NCBI GenBank assembly: GCA_934670025.1
Contig: CAKUOS010000001.1
Coordinates: 1 to 64,000 of the forward strand
Reading direction: 5' to 3'
Origin: an uncultured Oscillospiraceae bacterium
GTDB lineage: Bacteria > Bacillota > Clostridia > Oscillospirales > Oscillospiraceae
DNA: 64,000 nt
Made by a program: the position numbers and the translations under genes
Notes under the pieces: model-generated
The model's database searches: none
What the model saw: the letters and a program-made list of their open reading frames with translations, nothing else
Told to the model about the DNA's origin: nothing
Shown here: positions 41,876 through 53,103 of the stretch, in pieces
How the letters are laid out: every line of letters starts with the position of its first letter
Numbering within the stretch: position 1 is the stretch's first letter

Positions 41876-42646
41876 TTAAAAAATCGCAAGAATCAAAAGG
41901 CCCGAAAGCTCGCCGAGCGTCACGGCGAAGCCCGCGATGTCCCCGGACATACCGCCGAGATTTCTCCGCGCCATGCGGCACGCGAGGATCGCGGTCAGAC
42001 CCGCCCATGCCGCAGCCAGCGCGCACGCCGGCCGCGCGAACAGGAACGCGAAGTCCGCCAGCATCGCCAGCAGATACATCCCGAGCAGCAGATTGCGCTG
42101 CTTTTTCGTCTTCGCCGCTGCAAACGTCCCCGCGTACTGGCTCGTCTTCATCGGCGCGAACGACTCCACCGCGACGCCCGCCATGCAGCGCGTCGTCACC
42201 GGGATGAGCAGCAGCGCCGGCCAGATATACGAAAATTCCGTATCGGCCAGCGACGCGAACGACAGCAGGAACAGCAAAATCGCGCTCACCACCGCGAACG
42301 CGCCGACGCGCGAATCCTTTAAAATTTTCTGCCGCGTTTTCAGATCCCGCCGCGACAAAATCGCGTCGCAGCAGTCGAGAAACCCGTCCAGATGGAAAAA
42401 TCCCGTCACAAGAAACGGAACCGCCGCCAGAAGCGCCGCGGCCAGCATCCCCGTGAACCCCAGACGCGCAAACAGCGCCGCGCACCCGGCCCAGATCACG
42501 CCCGCGACGAGTCCCACGACCGGCAGAAATACGATCTGCCACGGGCGCATCGCGTCGTCCCAGACCTTATACGGGCACGGAATGGCAAGATACGTGCCCC
42601 AGGCCATCATAAACGCCGTCAGCGGCTTTTTGAGCTTCTCCTTCAT
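41876..42646 (-). CDS. cobS: Adenosylcobinamide-GDP ribazoletransferase CobS
   Basis: 256 residues, six to seven membrane helices. The conserved acidic motif HLDGFLDCCDAILSRRD and RVGAFAV are those of CobS. It joins alpha-ribazole (or its phosphate) to adenosylcobinamide-GDP at the membrane to complete the lower loop of B12. Starts inside the cobU stop (ATGA overlap) after GGAGG. Confidence 0.96.
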   Translation of the reverse strand: MKEKLKKPLTAFMMAWGTYLAIPCPYKVWDDAMRPWQIVFLPVVGLVAGVIWAGCAALFARLGFTGMLAAALLAAVPFLVTGFFHLDGFLDCCDAILSRRDLKTRQKILKDSRVGAFAVVSAILLFLLSFASLADTEFSYIWPALLLIPVTTRCMAGVAVESFAPMKTSQYAGTFAAAKTKKQRNLLLGMYLLAMLADFAFLFARPACALAAAWAGLTAILACRMARRNLGGMSGDIAGFAVTLGELSGLLILAIF

Positions 42647-43176
42647 CCGCGGAAGCCTCCTTTGAACCACACCGGCCGCGCCGCGCACAGATCCGCCACG
42701 CAGTCGGCCCGCGCGGCCAGCGCGCGGTCGAGCCGCGCAAGCCCGCGGCGGTAGCACTCGGTCCATGCGTCATACTGCCCGGCGTCGGAATAGATATAGT
42801 CGCTCACAAACACGACGCAGGCCATGCGGTCCGAAAACGCCAGCAGCTCGCGTTCGAGCCGCGCGGGCGCGCCTTCGTCGAACGAGCCGTCCGCGCGGAA
42901 CATCTCGTTGGCCAGCAGCGCCGTCACACTGTCGAGCAGCACCGCGCCCGCCGGGTCCATCCGTTCGAGCGAGGAAAGAATGTCCGTCCCGCATTCGACC
43001 GTCTCAAAGCCCATTCCCGCGCGGTTTTCGATATGCCGCCGGATGCGCACGCAGTCTTCGTCGTCATGCGGGATCATGGTCGCCAGATAATAGCGCTTTT
43101 CCGCGCTTGCACAGACAATGTCCTGCGCCAGCGACGATTTTCCGTTTTTCGCGCCTCCGGAAAGTAGGTAGATCAT
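42643..43176 (-). CDS. cobU: Adenosylcobinamide kinase / cobinamide-phosphate guanylyltransferase CobU
   Basis: 177 residues, full length. Walker A SGGAKNGKSS, the guanylylation histidine in the RIRRHIENR segment, LLDSVTALLANEMF as Walker B, and VVFVSDYIYSDAGQYD. It phosphorylates and guanylylates adenosylcobinamide. Overlaps cobT and cobS by four bases on each side. Confidence 0.95.
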   Translation of the reverse strand: MIYLLSGGAKNGKSSLAQDIVCASAEKRYYLATMIPHDDEDCVRIRRHIENRAGMGFETVECGTDILSSLERMDPAGAVLLDSVTALLANEMFRADGSFDEGAPARLERELLAFSDRMACVVFVSDYIYSDAGQYDAWTECYRRGLARLDRALAARADCVADLCAARPVWFKGGFRG

Positions 43177-44273
43177 ACGGTAAAACTGTCCTTTTCACGT
43201 ATTTCGGTCAAATATCCGTCGTCGATGGCCGCCTCCGGGAATGTCGCCATCGTATCCATCACGGCGCACGCGGCCTCGATCACGCGGAACGCGATCGGGC
43301 AGCCGCTGCCCTCGCCGAGCCGCATCCCGAGCTGCAAACACGGCTTTAAGCCCAGCAGCTGCTGCGCGATCTGATACCCGCGCTCATACGACACGTGCGA
43401 GCCGAAGAAATATTCCCCTGCGTTTTCGCACAATCGCGCCGCGCACAGCGCCGCGACGATCGAGATGAACCCGTCGACCACGACGGGCAGCCGCTCGTGC
43501 GCCGCGCCGAGGAAGACCCCCGTCATTGCGCACAAATCGAACCCGCCGACCTTGTGCAGAACGTCAACAGGATCGTCTGCAACCGGCCGGTTGACGGCCA
43601 GCGCCTGTTCGATGACGCGCTTTTTCTTCAAAAACGCCTCGTCGGTCAGACCGCCGCCGCGGCCCGACACGGCCTCGACCGATGCGCCGCTCAGCGCGGC
43701 CAATACGGCCGACGAGGTCGTCGTGTTGCCGATACCCATCTCGCCCACGCCCAGGATCTGCACGCCGCCGCGCTTTGCTTCCGCGGCCAGCTCCATGCCG
43801 GTCAGAATGCCCTGCACGGCCTGTTCGCGCGTCATCGCGGGCCCCGCGGCGATGTTCGCCGTGCCTTTTCCGAGGGAGCGGTTTACGATCTGCGGGCACG
43901 TGTACGGCAGCGCGATGCCCATGTCGACGACGGTGAGTTCGTCGCCGAAGTGCTTTGCCAGGCACGACGCGCCCGTCAGCCCGCGCGTGAGGTTGATGGA
44001 CTGCGCGCGCGTGACCGACTGCGGCGCGGACGACACGCCCTCGCAGACGACGCCGTTGTCCGCCGCAAGCACATAGATGCGCGTGCGGTCAACGTGATTT
44101 TTCACTGCGCCGGTGATGCCCGCCAATCGGATGGAGATCTCCTCCAGCAGCCCGAGACTTCCGGGCGGCTTTGCCAGCGCGTCCTGCCGGGCGCGTGCTT
44201 CGCGCATCGGCGCTTCATAAAGCGGCGTGATCTCCGAAAGGAGGCTTCTGAGCCTCGTTTCCTGCTCGGTCAT
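43173..44273 (-). CDS. cobT: Nicotinate-nucleotide:dimethylbenzimidazole phosphoribosyltransferase CobT
   Basis: 366 residues. Signature GEMGIGNTTTSSA, DNGVVCEGVSSAPQSVT and a C-terminal segment with the catalytic Glu (RLGEGSGCPIA). It makes alpha-ribazole phosphate from the lower-ligand base and NaMN. No base-synthesis genes are in the window, so the lower-ligand base may be scavenged. Six bases after the isomerase gene. Confidence 0.96.
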   Translation of the reverse strand: MTEQETRLRSLLSEITPLYEAPMREARARQDALAKPPGSLGLLEEISIRLAGITGAVKNHVDRTRIYVLAADNGVVCEGVSSAPQSVTRAQSINLTRGLTGASCLAKHFGDELTVVDMGIALPYTCPQIVNRSLGKGTANIAAGPAMTREQAVQGILTGMELAAEAKRGGVQILGVGEMGIGNTTTSSAVLAALSGASVEAVSGRGGGLTDEAFLKKKRVIEQALAVNRPVADDPVDVLHKVGGFDLCAMTGVFLGAAHERLPVVVDGFISIVAALCAARLCENAGEYFFGSHVSYERGYQIAQQLLGLKPCLQLGMRLGEGSGCPIAFRVIEAACAVMDTMATFPEAAIDDGYLTEIREKDSFTV

Positions 44274-44279
44274 GGTATG

Positions 44280-45044
44280 TTAATCCTCCAAAAGCCGCTG
44301 CTTTTCCATCCAGATGAGACTTTCCTCGCATCGCGCCAGCTCCAGCGTGCAGGTCGCCGCCGGGCACAGCGCGTCCAGCCGCCGCACGAACGAAACCATA
44401 TCGATCGTGCCGTCCATAAGCGGCGCGTGCAGATCGCGGTCTGCGTCGTTGTTGTGTAAATGCACGTGCGCCACATACGGCGCGCACGCCGCGAGCCACG
44501 CCGCGGGCGATTCGTGCGAGACGAACGTGTTCGCGTGCCCGGCGTCGAGACAGATGCGCACGCGCGCATCATCCACGGCCTGTACGATGTCCACGAGCAT
44601 CTGCGCCCGCGGCTCCATCACATTTTCCAGACACACCGTCATCCCTTCCGGGATCTCGCGCGCGAACGCGCGCCAGAATTCGATGCTGCGCGCGATGAAC
44701 CACTCCGGATAATAGACCAGCGGCTGAAAGCCCGCGTGCAGCACGACTGTCCGGATCCCCATCGCCTGCGCGCGCGCCACCGCCTGCCGGTAGCGCGTCT
44801 TCGTCACGTCCAGCACCATCGGATCGATGGCCGCGGGCGAAAGCTCGTTGAACGGCCCGTGGAACGCAAACCGCTTCGCCGACGCCAGACACCGCTCGAC
44901 GGGGATCTCCCATTCGTCGGCGGGCGCGCCGTCGAGCCGCGCGGCCGTGCAGTACTGCGCCAGCTCGATGCCCGTGCCGAAGCGCGCGGCCGCCGCACAG
45001 CAGTCTTCGCCGATCGACGACACATAAAGCCGTTCGCGCTTCAT
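44280..45044 (-). CDS. Sugar phosphate isomerase/epimerase-like TIM-barrel protein
   Basis: 254 residues, xylose-isomerase-like barrel. Metal-site patterns: VVLHAGFQP, VCLENVMEP (Glu), CLDAGHANTF (Asp, His) and VHLHNNDADRDLH. The substrate is unknown. Overlaps the upstream nudix gene (ATGA) and precedes cobT by six bases, so it is cotranscribed with B12 assembly genes; a role in ribose or lower-ligand metabolism is possible but not shown. Confidence 0.85.
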   Translation of the reverse strand: MKRERLYVSSIGEDCCAAAARFGTGIELAQYCTAARLDGAPADEWEIPVERCLASAKRFAFHGPFNELSPAAIDPMVLDVTKTRYRQAVARAQAMGIRTVVLHAGFQPLVYYPEWFIARSIEFWRAFAREIPEGMTVCLENVMEPRAQMLVDIVQAVDDARVRICLDAGHANTFVSHESPAAWLAACAPYVAHVHLHNNDADRDLHAPLMDGTIDMVSFVRRLDALCPAATCTLELARCEESLIWMEKQRLLED

Positions 45045-45604
45045 CCGAGCAATCCCTTCTGCTGCATCGCCCATACGCGCATCGCGCACGCCTGCGTCTT
45101 CGCGTCGGGGATCTCGCCCGCGAGCACCTTCCCGACCAGCTCCTCCAGCGGCATCCGGAACACGTTCAGAAATTCGTCCTCATCAAGCTCGCGTTCGCCG
45201 AACGTCAGCTTCCGCGCCAAAAACATATGGATGACCTCGGTCGAATACGCGCACGCGGGATAAAATTCGCCGAGCGGCAGCATTTCCTCCGCCACAGCTC
45301 CTGTCTCCTCGCGCAGCTCGCGCTTCGCCGCTTCGAGCGGATCCTCGCCGATGCAGTCGAGCTTGCCCGCGGGGATCTCGGTGATGACCTTTCCCATCGG
45401 ATAGCGGAACTGCCGTTCAAGCAGCACGTCGCCGTTTTCCAGCAGCGGGAAAATGCACACCGCGCCGTGATGGACGGTATACTCGCGCGCGGCCTCATTG
45501 CCGTTGGGCAGCCGCACGCGGTCCTTGAACACGTGCAATACCGTCCCGTCGAAGATCGGCTGCGAAGCCAGCTGCGTCTCCCGCAGCGTTTTGAACTCTT
45601 CCAT
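45041..45604 (-). CDS. nudF: Nudix hydrolase, ADP-ribose pyrophosphatase type
   Basis: 187 residues. A perfect Nudix box is visible: G-x5-E-x7-REUxEExGU, from GKLDCIGEDPLEAAKRELRE onward. The EYTVHHGAVCIFPLL strand and the downstream FYPACAYSTEVIHMFLA match ADP-ribose pyrophosphatases. It hydrolyses ADP-ribose to AMP and ribose 5-phosphate. First gene of the operon leading into cobT-cobU-cobS, with a good promoter. Confidence 0.92.
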   Translation of the reverse strand: MEEFKTLRETQLASQPIFDGTVLHVFKDRVRLPNGNEAAREYTVHHGAVCIFPLLENGDVLLERQFRYPMGKVITEIPAGKLDCIGEDPLEAAKRELREETGAVAEEMLPLGEFYPACAYSTEVIHMFLARKLTFGERELDEDEFLNVFRMPLEELVGKVLAGEIPDAKTQACAMRVWAMQQKGLLG

Positions 45605-45636
45605 TTTTTCGCTTCCTTTTGTCTGTTTATTCTTTT

Positions 45637-45665
45637 ATATTACCGGTTTCGCGCTGTAAAGTCAA
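45637..45665 (-). promoter_or_regulatory. Promoter of the nudix-cob operon
   Basis: Minus strand: TTGACT, 17 bases, TAATAT, about 30 bases before the nudix ATG. No cobalamin riboswitch fits in this short leader. Confidence 0.82.
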
Positions 45666-45937
45666 ACAAAGCAAATATTTCCTGCGTATTTTCGCCGCTT
45701 CGGCGCAAGCTATGTCCAGAGAGATCGAGACGCAGCTTTTCAAAACGGTTTACCGCCGCAGCTGTCCATACGCCGGTGCGCGCACGGACACACGCCGCGC
45801 TTCGCCGGAACGGCAAACGGCCCGGCAGACCGGAGATCTTGCGCCCGCTGAGCCGGGGGAGATCGGAAAGCCGCCCGATCTCTCCGCAGCTGGCCGCAGA
45901 CCGCACCGGATTCGTCTGCCGCGCTGCTTACCGGCAG
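45666..45937. other. Gene-free GC-rich spacer
   Basis: Spacer between the divergent-ended nudix promoter and the hemW terminator. Open frames on both strands lack ribosome sites and have no protein-like composition. I see no repeat shared with other parts of the window. Confidence 0.6.
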
Positions 45938-45967
45938 GAGGCCGGGACGAATCCTCGTCCCGGCCTC
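45938..45967 (-). terminator. Hairpin after hemW
   Basis: 13-bp perfect stem GAGGCCGGGACGA/TCGTCCCGGCCTC with a 4-base loop, 13 bases downstream of the hemW stop; no T tract. Confidence 0.65.
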
Positions 45968-45980
45968 GTTTGCGTGTTTT

Positions 45981-47180
45981 TTACCGTTTCTGTGTCAGCG
46001 GCCGGGACTTCTGCTGCGCCTCGAGAAGCTCCACCAGAATGGAGTTCGACAGCATAAAGCCCTTCGGCGTCAGATGCCAGCGGCCGTTTGTCTGCGCGGC
46101 GAGCTGCTGCATCTGCAAGGTCTGCAAAATCTCCTCGATCGGCTCGAACGGCAGCAGGAACGAGCGCGTATACTCGCTCTTTTCGATGCCGTCGACCGTC
46201 CGCAGGCGGAGCATCAGATACTCGCCCGCGCGTTCGCGCAGCGGCACAAGCTCCGACTCCGACAAAATAACGCCCTTTTCCATGACGCCCCTGATATACT
46301 TCTCCAGATCCGCCTCGATCGTAAACCGCCGCCCGGCAAAATCCGACGCCGCGCACGGGCCGAAGCCCAGATACTCGTCGCCGACCCAGTATTTCATGTT
46401 GTGGCGGCAGATAAAGCCGTCGTGCGCGAAATTGGAGATCTCATACTGGTGATAGCCGAACTCCTCGAGCGTCTCGACCGCGTAGAAATACATATCCGCC
46501 TGCGCGTCATCGTCCGGGAGATTCGCGCAGTCCTTGTAGCTCCAGAGCTTCGTACCCGGCTCGACCTTCAGGCCGTAGCAGCTGATGTGGTCGGCCTTGA
46601 GATCGATCACGTTCCGAAGCGTCTGCATCCAACTTTCGCGCGACTGGTTGGGAAGTCCGAACATGAGGTCGACCGACACGTTGTCAAAGCCCGCGCGGCG
46701 CGAGAGTGAAATGGCCTGCTGCGCCTGCCGGTAGTTGTGCGGGCGGCCGAGCGCCTTGAGCTGTGCGTCGTCGTCCGACTGCACGCCGATGGAGATGCGG
46801 TTAAAGCCCGCGCGGCGCAGCCGCGTGAGCATCGGCAGCGTCACGGAGTCGGGATTTGCTTCGAGCGAGACTTCCGCGTCGCGGCTGACGTCAAACCGGC
46901 GGTCGATCTCGGCGAAGATCTTCGCAAGTCCGCCGGCGCCGAAGAACGACGGCGTGCCGCCGCCAAAATAGACCGTGTCGACCTCATATCCCGCCGCGCC
47001 CTGCGCGGCCTCGCGGATATGCAGGATGACCGCGTCGAGATACCGCTCCATCAGATCCCGGCTGCGCGCGCCGGGGATGGAGTAAAAGTCGCAGTATTCG
47101 CACTTGCTGCGGCAGAACGGCACGTGTACGTAGATGCCGAGACTTTTTTTCCTGTTTTCCATGATGGGGATCAGCGCCAC
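45981..47180 (-). CDS. hemW: HemW, radical SAM heme chaperone-like protein
   Basis: 399 residues. Radical SAM cluster CRSKCEYCDFYS (CxxxCxxC, with the YCDF that marks HemW), GGGTPSFF, EANPDS and RISIGVQS. A C-terminal HemN-like winged region follows. HemW proteins bind heme and deliver it, and are not coproporphyrinogen oxidases. The start is GTG, nine bases after GGAGG; the in-frame ATG at 47162 has no ribosome site. It lies 14 bases after lepA, the usual neighbour. Confidence 0.93.
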   Translation of the reverse strand: MALIPIMENRKKSLGIYVHVPFCRSKCEYCDFYSIPGARSRDLMERYLDAVILHIREAAQGAAGYEVDTVYFGGGTPSFFGAGGLAKIFAEIDRRFDVSRDAEVSLEANPDSVTLPMLTRLRRAGFNRISIGVQSDDDAQLKALGRPHNYRQAQQAISLSRRAGFDNVSVDLMFGLPNQSRESWMQTLRNVIDLKADHISCYGLKVEPGTKLWSYKDCANLPDDDAQADMYFYAVETLEEFGYHQYEISNFAHDGFICRHNMKYWVGDEYLGFGPCAASDFAGRRFTIEADLEKYIRGVMEKGVILSESELVPLRERAGEYLMLRLRTVDGIEKSEYTRSFLLPFEPIEEILQTLQMQQLAAQTNGRWHLTPKGFMLSNSILVELLEAQQKSRPLTQKR

Positions 47181-47194
47181 TGCTCCATCCCTCC

Positions 47195-49006
<1,812 letters not shown>

Positions 49007-49020
49007 GTATGGTTCCTCAC

Positions 49021-51132
49021 TTAGTAAGCGATATTTTCGGTTGCGATCGTCTCAAATCTGGTCGAGCTGGAAAAATAGGCGTCGAGGATCGGGATACACA
49101 CGTTCGCCAGATTGCCGCCCTGCGAGCCGCGCTCGACGTAGACGGAGATGGCGATCTCCGGGTCGTCCGCGGGCGCATAGAGGACGAACGAGGCGTTGTC
49201 GGAGCCCGAGAACGCGCCGGTCGACGTCGTGCCCTGCCACTGCGCCGTGCCGGTCTTGCAGGCCACAGTGATGGGATAGTTTTTCAGATACTGCTCGGCC
49301 GTGCCTTCGGTCGCGGTCATGCGCATACCCTGATCGATCGCGGCGAGCGCCCTGTCGGAAATTTCGAGCCTGCTGGCGATGGCCGGGACGTGCTCCTCGA
49401 TCAGATCCTGATAGTCCCACGACACGACGCGGGACAGAAGCGTCGCCTCATAGCGCGTGCCCTTGTTTGCCAGCGCCGACGTGTAGCATACGAGCTGAAG
49501 CGGCGTAAAGCTGTTCAGGCTCTGGCCGATGACGGCCTGCAAAACGTCCGCCGCGAACCAGCCCGCGTCCTCGCCGGCGTACATCTCGGCCTTTTCCTGC
49601 TTGTTCGCGCGGGTGCCGGTCTGCTCGGGCAGCTCGATGCCCGTCGATTCGCCGAGACCCAGCGCCTTAGCCACGATGTCAAACGGATTTTCGCCCGTTT
49701 CCTTCATATAGCTGTCATACGCGGCCTCACCGACCTCGTAGTAATAATAGTTGCACGAATACGCGATGGCGCGCATCAGGTTGACCTTGCCGTGCGTGCG
49801 CGGATTTGCCAGACTCCAGATGTGGCACTTCGGCTGGAAGGAATCGTACTTTGTATACAGGCCGTTGTCGGTGATCGTATAGCCCGGGTCGATGCCGCCC
49901 ATGTCGACGATGGCGATGGACGTGACCATCTTATAGACCGATCCCGGCGGATAGGCCCACAGCGCGCGGTTGATGAGGGGATTGCTCTCGTCCGCGGCGA
50001 TCGCGGTGTAATTTTCGGTCAGCGTCGCAAGATCGTAGGTCGGGTAGCTCGCCATGGCGAGGATCTCGCCGGTCTTGACCGCCTGCACCACGACCGCGCC
50101 GCCTCTGGCGTCCTTGCCTTCCTTTTTGCTGCCGACGCCGTTTTCACGCAGATCGAGAATGACCTTCTCCAGCGCCTGCTCAGCCACGGCCTGTAAGGAA
50201 ATATCGATCGTCAGCTCGACGTTGTTGCCCGGCACGGGCTCGGACGCATAATACCGGCTGAGCACCTCGCCCGAGGTGGACACCGTCGTATACTTCAGTC
50301 CGCTCGAGCCGTGCAGATATTCCTCAAACGCCTGCTCCACGCCGGTCTTGCCGACGAAGGCGTTCATGGCGTAGCCCTTTTCGCGGTAAACGGCGTACTC
50401 CTCCGGGCTCATCGCGCCGACGTAGCCCAGAATGTGCGCGGCATAGGGCGTCTTGACCTCGCGCACCGTGCCGTTTTCGACCACGACGCCCGGCACGGCC
50501 AGCTCCATCACGGCCGCGAGCGATTCCGCGTCCACGTCCTGCGCCAGCGTGTAGTTTTCAAGCCCGATGTCCTCGACCGAGCGCAGCTCCAGCTCATACC
50601 GCACCGAGATCACGCGGTAAACGTCCTCCTGCGGCCAGTCGTTGGGGATCTTATACGCCTCGCGCAGCTTTTTCATCAGCGTCGCGGCGGAGATATCGGG
50701 GTCGTAGCTGCGGCTGGCAAGGAACTTGCGGAAATACCCCTGCCACGCCGAGTCGTTCGTGTCGGTATACTGATACGGCCGCTCCTGCGACACGGGGAAA
50801 TGCGAGGCGTACCGGATGCCGAGCGTATCGCACAGATCCAGCACCTTCAGCAGATTCCCGTTCGGGTCCGGCGCGTTGAAAAACACGAAATTGATGATCA
50901 CGAGGTTATAGCTCGCGCGGTTTCCGACCAGCACGTTGCCGTTGCGGTCGAGGATGTTGCCGCGCGCGGCCTCCACCGTCGTCTGATACAGCATGGAGTC
51001 CGCGTCGGCGCGCACGAGCGTCTCTTCGCTCACGGCAGCCTGCGTTTTATACAGCCGCAGGCCGAACACGCCGATCATCGCCAGAATGACGATGATAAAC
51101 ACGATCATGCGAAAGCGGGAAATTCGCTGCAT
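49021..51132 (-). CDS. mrdA: Penicillin-binding protein 2, elongation transpeptidase (MrdA/PbpA class)
   Basis: 703 residues. One N-terminal membrane anchor (about 9-28), dimerisation domain with [12 protein letters not shown], and the transpeptidase domain: SxxK at 398-401 (PPGSVYK), SxN at 459-461 (SCN), KTG at 626-628. It crosslinks peptidoglycan in the rod complex with MreC and MreD, encoded directly upstream. The mreD stop abuts its ATG; the ribosome site is weak, so coupling is likely. Confidence 0.95.
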   Translation of the reverse strand: MQRISRFRMIVFIIVILAMIGVFGLRLYKTQAAVSEETLVRADADSMLYQTTVEAARGNILDRNGNVLVGNRASYNLVIINFVFFNAPDPNGNLLKVLDLCDTLGIRYASHFPVSQERPYQYTDTNDSAWQGYFRKFLASRSYDPDISAATLMKKLREAYKIPNDWPQEDVYRVISVRYELELRSVEDIGLENYTLAQDVDAESLAAVMELAVPGVVVENGTVREVKTPYAAHILGYVGAMSPEEYAVYREKGYAMNAFVGKTGVEQAFEEYLHGSSGLKYTTVSTSGEVLSRYYASEPVPGNNVELTIDISLQAVAEQALEKVILDLRENGVGSKKEGKDARGGAVVVQAVKTGEILAMASYPTYDLATLTENYTAIAADESNPLINRALWAYPPGSVYKMVTSIAIVDMGGIDPGYTITDNGLYTKYDSFQPKCHIWSLANPRTHGKVNLMRAIAYSCNYYYYEVGEAAYDSYMKETGENPFDIVAKALGLGESTGIELPEQTGTRANKQEKAEMYAGEDAGWFAADVLQAVIGQSLNSFTPLQLVCYTSALANKGTRYEATLLSRVVSWDYQDLIEEHVPAIASRLEISDRALAAIDQGMRMTATEGTAEQYLKNYPITVACKTGTAQWQGTTSTGAFSGSDNASFVLYAPADDPEIAISVYVERGSQGGNLANVCIPILDAYFSSSTRFETIATENIAY

Positions 51133-51633
51133 TTACCTGGCACCAACCTTTCGGATCGCCCACGCCGCAAGATACACAGCCGGGCACGCAAGAAGACTCA
51201 GTCCGACCTGAACGGGCACGGTATACGCCGTGCCGATATGGATCGTCCCGAGATAGCATTCAAACAGAAACAGCACGCTCTGGCACGCGCCGAGCGCCAT
51301 CAGGCTCATCAGAAGCGCCGACAGAAGCTGCCGCACCAGATACCGGTCGCACAGATACCCCGCGGCCGCGCCGCAGAGCGTCAGCAGCACGATATGCAGC
51401 GCGCCGCCGGCCGCGCCCGTAAAGCACCACACCGCGCCGCACACCAGCCCGTACAGCGCCCCGGACTCCGCGCCCGCGTGCATCGCCACGCAGGCCACGC
51501 ACACCGGGATGAGCGCCAGCTTGACGCCGAAAAACTGCGCGTGGCCGAAGATGACCGTCTGCACGACGGCCAGCAGCAGAAACAGCACGCCGTACAGCGT
51601 CCACATCAGCGCATTTTTATAGGAATCGTGCAT
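51133..51633 (-). CDS. mreD: Rod shape-determining protein MreD
   Basis: 166 residues, about five membrane helices, with GVKLALIPVCVACVAM and ESGALYGLVCGAVWC in the typical MreD arrangement. Partner of MreC and PBP2 in the elongasome. Sequence identity in this family is low; the call rests on topology and on the maf-mreC-mreD-mrdA order. Confidence 0.88.
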   Translation of the reverse strand: MHDSYKNALMWTLYGVLFLLLAVVQTVIFGHAQFFGVKLALIPVCVACVAMHAGAESGALYGLVCGAVWCFTGAAGGALHIVLLTLCGAAAGYLCDRYLVRQLLSALLMSLMALGACQSVLFLFECYLGTIHIGTAYTVPVQVGLSLLACPAVYLAAWAIRKVGAR

Positions 51634-51671
51634 GGCGGCATTCCACCCTTCCTCTGCGTCCGTTCCGGACG

Positions 51672-52508
51672 TTACTGTAGATTATAATTCGTAATGATGG
51701 CGATCTGCTCGAGCTTGTCAAAGTCGCACGACGGTTCGAGCGTCGCATACTTCGCCACGCCCGTCTCGTCGAGACTCGCGTTCGTGATATAGCCCAGCAG
51801 CAGCCCGCGCGGATAGAGCGTCGAGCCCGTCGTGACGACCTGATCGTTATTTTTGACGATCGCGTCGGTCAGCAGATAGTTCATACGCAGGATCTCGCTG
51901 CCGTCTTCAAGGAACGTCGCCTGCACCACGCCGCCGTAGCCCGACGAGGCGATGGACGCCGAAATTTCCAGCGACGAATCCATGATCGTCGTGATCGTGG
52001 CCCAGTTGACGCCGACCTTGGTCACAAGGCCGATGACCTGCCCGTTTTCCGTCACGGCGCACATACCCTCTTCAAGCCCGGCGTTCGTGCCCTTGCCGAT
52101 GGTAAATGCGCTCTTATAGTCGGAGGAATCCCACGAGATGATGTATGCCGTCAGAAATTCATAGTCCGCGTGCTCCTCCGAGAGCTTCAAAAGCGCCTTG
52201 AGCCATTCGTTCTCGCGCTGCAAAGACTCCGCGTCGCGGACCTGCTCCTGCATATCGAGCACCTGCCGCTGCAACTCCGCGTTTTCCGCCTCGAGCGACT
52301 CATAGCTGAACATATAGTTGTAATACCGCTGCGCCTGCCGGTCGATGGCGGCGACGCCCGCGCGCACCGGCGACAGGATCGTCCCCACGACGTTTTCAAA
52401 AAAGCTCGTGCCGCTTGCGATGGCCAGCGTCACCGCCGCGGCGATGGCCACGACGAGCGCGATGATGAGGATCGTCTTGAGCCGCGCCGTCCAGAATTTT
52501 TTATTCAT
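51672..52508 (-). CDS. mreC: Rod shape-determining protein MreC
   Basis: 278 residues. Basic N-terminus and one membrane helix (about 12-31), a coiled coil (about 65-105), then the extracytoplasmic beta domain with ISWDSSDYKSAFTIGKGTNAGLEEGM and VGLVTKVGVNWA-like strands. It scaffolds the elongasome. Start overlaps the maf stop by four bases. MreB is not encoded in the window. Confidence 0.95.
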   Translation of the reverse strand: MNKKFWTARLKTILIIALVVAIAAAVTLAIASGTSFFENVVGTILSPVRAGVAAIDRQAQRYYNYMFSYESLEAENAELQRQVLDMQEQVRDAESLQRENEWLKALLKLSEEHADYEFLTAYIISWDSSDYKSAFTIGKGTNAGLEEGMCAVTENGQVIGLVTKVGVNWATITTIMDSSLEISASIASSGYGGVVQATFLEDGSEILRMNYLLTDAIVKNNDQVVTTGSTLYPRGLLLGYITNASLDETGVAKYATLEPSCDFDKLEQIAIITNYNLQ

Positions 52509-53092
52509 ACCGCGGCCTCCGTTTCACCGAGGACCGGCACGCCGAACGCGCGCAGCATCCCGCACAGCGGACACAGCGGCAGGCCCATCACGGCAAAATA
52601 GTCGCCCTCGATGCGTTCGACGAACATCGCGCCGTAGCCCTGGATGCCATAGCTGCCGGCCTTGTCCATCGGCTCGCCGGTGCGGATATAGGCGGCGATC
52701 TCCGTCCCGGAAAGATCGCGGAACGTCACCTTTGTGACGACCGTCTGCGTCTTCACGTCTTCGCCGCGGCACACGGTCATGACCGTCACGACCTCGTGCG
52801 TCCTGCCCGAGAGCAGCCGCAGCATCCGCGCTGCGTCCTGCTCGCCGTGCGGCTTTCCGAGCTCCGCGCCGTCAATGACCACGACAGTGTCGGCCGCGAT
52901 AACGATATCGTCCGCCGCGGCGTTTCCCGCGATGGCCAGCGCCTTTTTGCGGCTCACGCGCGCGACCTCCTGCGAAACGGGAAGCGACGGATCCATCGTC
53001 TCGTCGATATCCGCCGCGCGGACGGTGAACGGCAGCCCCGTGAGCTTCATCAGCTCCTGCCGCCGTGGGGATTGCGATGCAAGAATGATCAT
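52505..53092 (-). CDS. maf: Maf-family nucleotide pyrophosphatase
   Basis: 195 residues. ILASQSPRRQELMKLTG, DTVVVIDGAELGKP, and GSYGIQGYGAMFVERIEGDY are the Maf motifs (YhdE/dTTP-UTP pyrophosphatase type). It removes non-canonical or excess nucleoside triphosphates and has been linked to septum control in Bacillus. Usual neighbour of the mre genes. Start is the ATG after a GGGTGGAA stretch. Confidence 0.93.
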   Translation of the reverse strand: MIILASQSPRRQELMKLTGLPFTVRAADIDETMDPSLPVSQEVARVSRKKALAIAGNAAADDIVIAADTVVVIDGAELGKPHGEQDAARMLRLLSGRTHEVVTVMTVCRGEDVKTQTVVTKVTFRDLSGTEIAAYIRTGEPMDKAGSYGIQGYGAMFVERIEGDYFAVMGLPLCPLCGMLRAFGVPVLGETEAAV

Positions 53093-53103
53093 TGTTTCCA
53101 CCC

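Noticed and set aside
45227-46452. Plus-strand frames crossing the nudix-hemW gap
   Set aside because: They overlap the nudix or hemW genes antisense, and the non-overlapping part has no ribosome site or recognisable sequence.
45981-47180. Coproporphyrinogen oxidase HemN
   Set aside because: The cluster motif continues YCDFYS and the protein follows lepA, both marks of HemW, and the HemN N-terminal extension is missing.
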